NCBI RefSeq assembly: GCF_001485415.1
Contig: NZ_BCMQ01000005.1
Span: 124,001-188,000 of the forward strand
DNA: 64,000 nucleotides
Reading direction: 5' to 3'
Source of the DNA: Myroides odoratimimus
Lineage (GTDB): Bacteria; Bacteroidota; Bacteroidia; Flavobacteriales; Flavobacteriaceae
The first letter of the stretch is position 1, and each line of letters opens with the position of its first letter. Below the pieces are notes generated by a model, which saw only the letters and a list, made by a program, of their open reading frames with translations, ran no database searches and had not been told where the DNA came from. The translations under genes and the position numbers were made by a program. Shown piece by piece: positions 62,838-64,000 of this stretch.

Positions 62838-64000
62838 CTAGAATTGGATAGAGTTAAACTTTTTAGTTTGTACTTCTTTATCCTTGATTTTAATAGTGAA
62901 ATTATTTATCTGCGGTTGATTAATATGGGTACTTACTTTGATAGCATTTTTTAGAACATCTACATAAGCACTATTCTCTGGGTATAGCGTTAGTATATAG
63001 TCGCCTTTAGGAATGTATAGAATATAGTTACCACTATCTGACGTATAGGTAGTGTAGCTTTCTCCAGTATGGCTTTGAGCTACGATACGTTGTCCAGAGA
63101 GATTTCTATTGATAAGATGCGAGTTCTCAGAGAATTCATAATTAATACTACCAGATAACGTAGTTGTCTGTCTTAAGTGAATGCTATGTGTGGTATCTGA
63201 TTTTAATACGATCTTATCTGTATTAGCAAACCATTCCTGATCATTTTTGACTTGTATGGTATAGCTATCAAGAGGTAACTTTTTATATTCTATTGCTCCT
63301 TCTTTATTCGTGATAAATGATTTATTGTTGATATAGACTATTCTATTAGATGCAGGATAGTTATTATTCGCTTCATCTTGGTAGTAAACGATTATCTTTA
63401 GAGTATACGCTTTCTCATAAGGCTTGTAAGGCATTAATTGTTTGATTACACCTATTTGTACATAATTTGTTTTATTGTTCTTAGAAAAGCCTCCATAGTT
63501 GTTATAACTACTAACATAGATATCAAAGTCCTTTGTCAACTTATATTCTAAACGACTATTTAATTGCCATAAGTCATCTGTTGTTGATGTCTTCGTATAA
63601 TAAGCGTTAAGTACCACTCCTACATGATTATTGAAAAAACGTTGTCTATAGTTTCCCATAATCATCAGATTAGTATAAGTACTTGTATCTATAAAGCCTA
63701 AGTAACTCGAGTTGATGACTTCACTTAGATTGCTATAATTGTACTGATAGCTCACTCCAAAATCAACACTTTTATAGTTGACTCCGGCATTTAAGCGGTA
63801 GTGTAATTTATCAGTTAAACTTACCTTAGAGAGATAGTTCCCTAAATCAAGTGATACATTATATCCTAAGCCACTAGTGAAACTATTGTGATTGAATGAA
63901 GTACTTAATCTCAATGCATCTAAGTCATCCATTAATTGAGTTTTGTAATTGAAGCGTTGTTCATTTACATAACGTGGGCTTAGTAGAAGCATATTGGTCT
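62838..64000 (-). CDS. Probable outer-membrane protein with carboxypeptidase-like repeats, 5' end outside window
   Basis: Only the C-terminal 384-387 aa are visible; the frame is open to the right edge. The first two thirds are rich in alternating aromatic and polar residues with YxY and NY patterns (for example LHYRLNAGVNYKSVDFGVSYQYNYSN), typical of outer-membrane beta-barrel strands. The last ~170 aa hold two Ig-like or carboxypeptidase-regulatory-like repeats (IVYINNKSFITNKEGAIEYKKL; TYTSDSGNYILYIPKGDY). I do not recognise a named family and assign no function. Confidence 0.6.
   Translation of the reverse strand, partial: TNMLLLSPRYVNEQRFNYKTQLMDDLDALRLSTSFNHNSFTSGLGYNVSLDLGNYLSKVSLTDKLHYRLNAGVNYKSVDFGVSYQYNYSNLSEVINSSYLGFIDTSTYTNLMIMGNYRQRFFNNHVGVVLNAYYTKTSTTDDLWQLNSRLEYKLTKDFDIYVSSYNNYGGFSKNNKTNYVQIGVIKQLMPYKPYEKAYTLKIIVYYQDEANNNYPASNRIVYINNKSFITNKEGAIEYKKLPLDSYTIQVKNDQEWFANTDKIVLKSDTTHSIHLRQTTTLSGSINYEFSENSHLINRNLSGQRIVAQSHTGESYTTYTSDSGNYILYIPKGDYILTLYPENSAYVDVLKNAIKVSTHINQPQINNFTIKIKDKEVQTKKFNSIQF

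Overview
The window is 64 kb of a low-GC chromosome from a member of the Bacteroidota, almost certainly family Flavobacteriaceae. Supporting signs are promoters with a TAnnTTTG -7 element, the near-absence of Shine-Dalgarno sequences, a SusC/SusD pair, DUF4271 and DUF4296 genes, saccharopine-dehydrogenase and PEP-carboxykinase types usual in flavobacteria, and an FtsZ with a very long tail. Myroides is my best genus guess, made from overall resemblance only. Most of the window is ordinary core chromosome. I see no insertion sequence, prophage, CRISPR array or resistance island.

Layout. 1-830: start of a dicarboxylate/amino-acid:cation symporter gene that runs off the left edge. 919-3710: ribosomal block rplM-rpsI-rpsB-tsf on the minus strand, with a strong promoter in front and a terminator that carries a promoter motif in its loop between rpsB and tsf. 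3.9-11 kb: lipoprotein, acyltransferase, DNA polymerase I, membrane phosphoesterase, degenerate thioredoxin, polysaccharide deacetylase. 11-17.2 kb: complete RND efflux operon led by a MarR/GbsR-type regulator, with a candidate operator beside its promoter. 17.4-17.9 kb: four identical tRNA-Gly(UCC) genes at exact 110-bp spacing. 18.6-22.2 kb: four tandem paralogues of an uncharacterised exported family with a carboxypeptidase-regulatory-like domain. 22.3-39.1 kb: housekeeping genes (tatA, PAP2 phosphatase, methyltransferase, serine hydrolase, exonuclease, OsmC-like protein, double ABC ATPase, saccharopine dehydrogenase, pckA, hemD, dihydroorotase, tyrS). 39.1-45.3 kb: a TonB-dependent SusC/SusD uptake pair preceded by a cysteine-rich 35-codon leader ORF and followed by a LuxR-type regulator. 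45.3-46.7 kb: engB and an alpha/beta hydrolase. 47.0-62.8 kb: the division and cell wall (dcw) cluster mraZ to ftsZ, headed by three phased MraZ boxes. 62.8-64.0 kb: the C-terminal part of an outer-membrane protein.

The most interesting material is between genes. (1) Three distant intergenic loci (about 4.7, 24.0 and 39.2 kb) carry the same unusual repeat architecture: near-identical units at exactly 11-bp spacing, present in both orientations, with a sequence peculiar to each locus but a shared ACTA-Y-S-S core. (2) Two tandem short-ORF-plus-terminator modules precede the OsmC-like gene and look like stacked attenuators. (3) The SusC leader ORF ends in MMCMCCCL, and its Cys codons can pair with a segment that can also pair further downstream, as in classical attenuation. 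(4) A promoter motif in the loop of the rpsB-tsf terminator would give tsf transcripts that escape that terminator. All four rest on reading the sequence alone; no expression data or database search was available.
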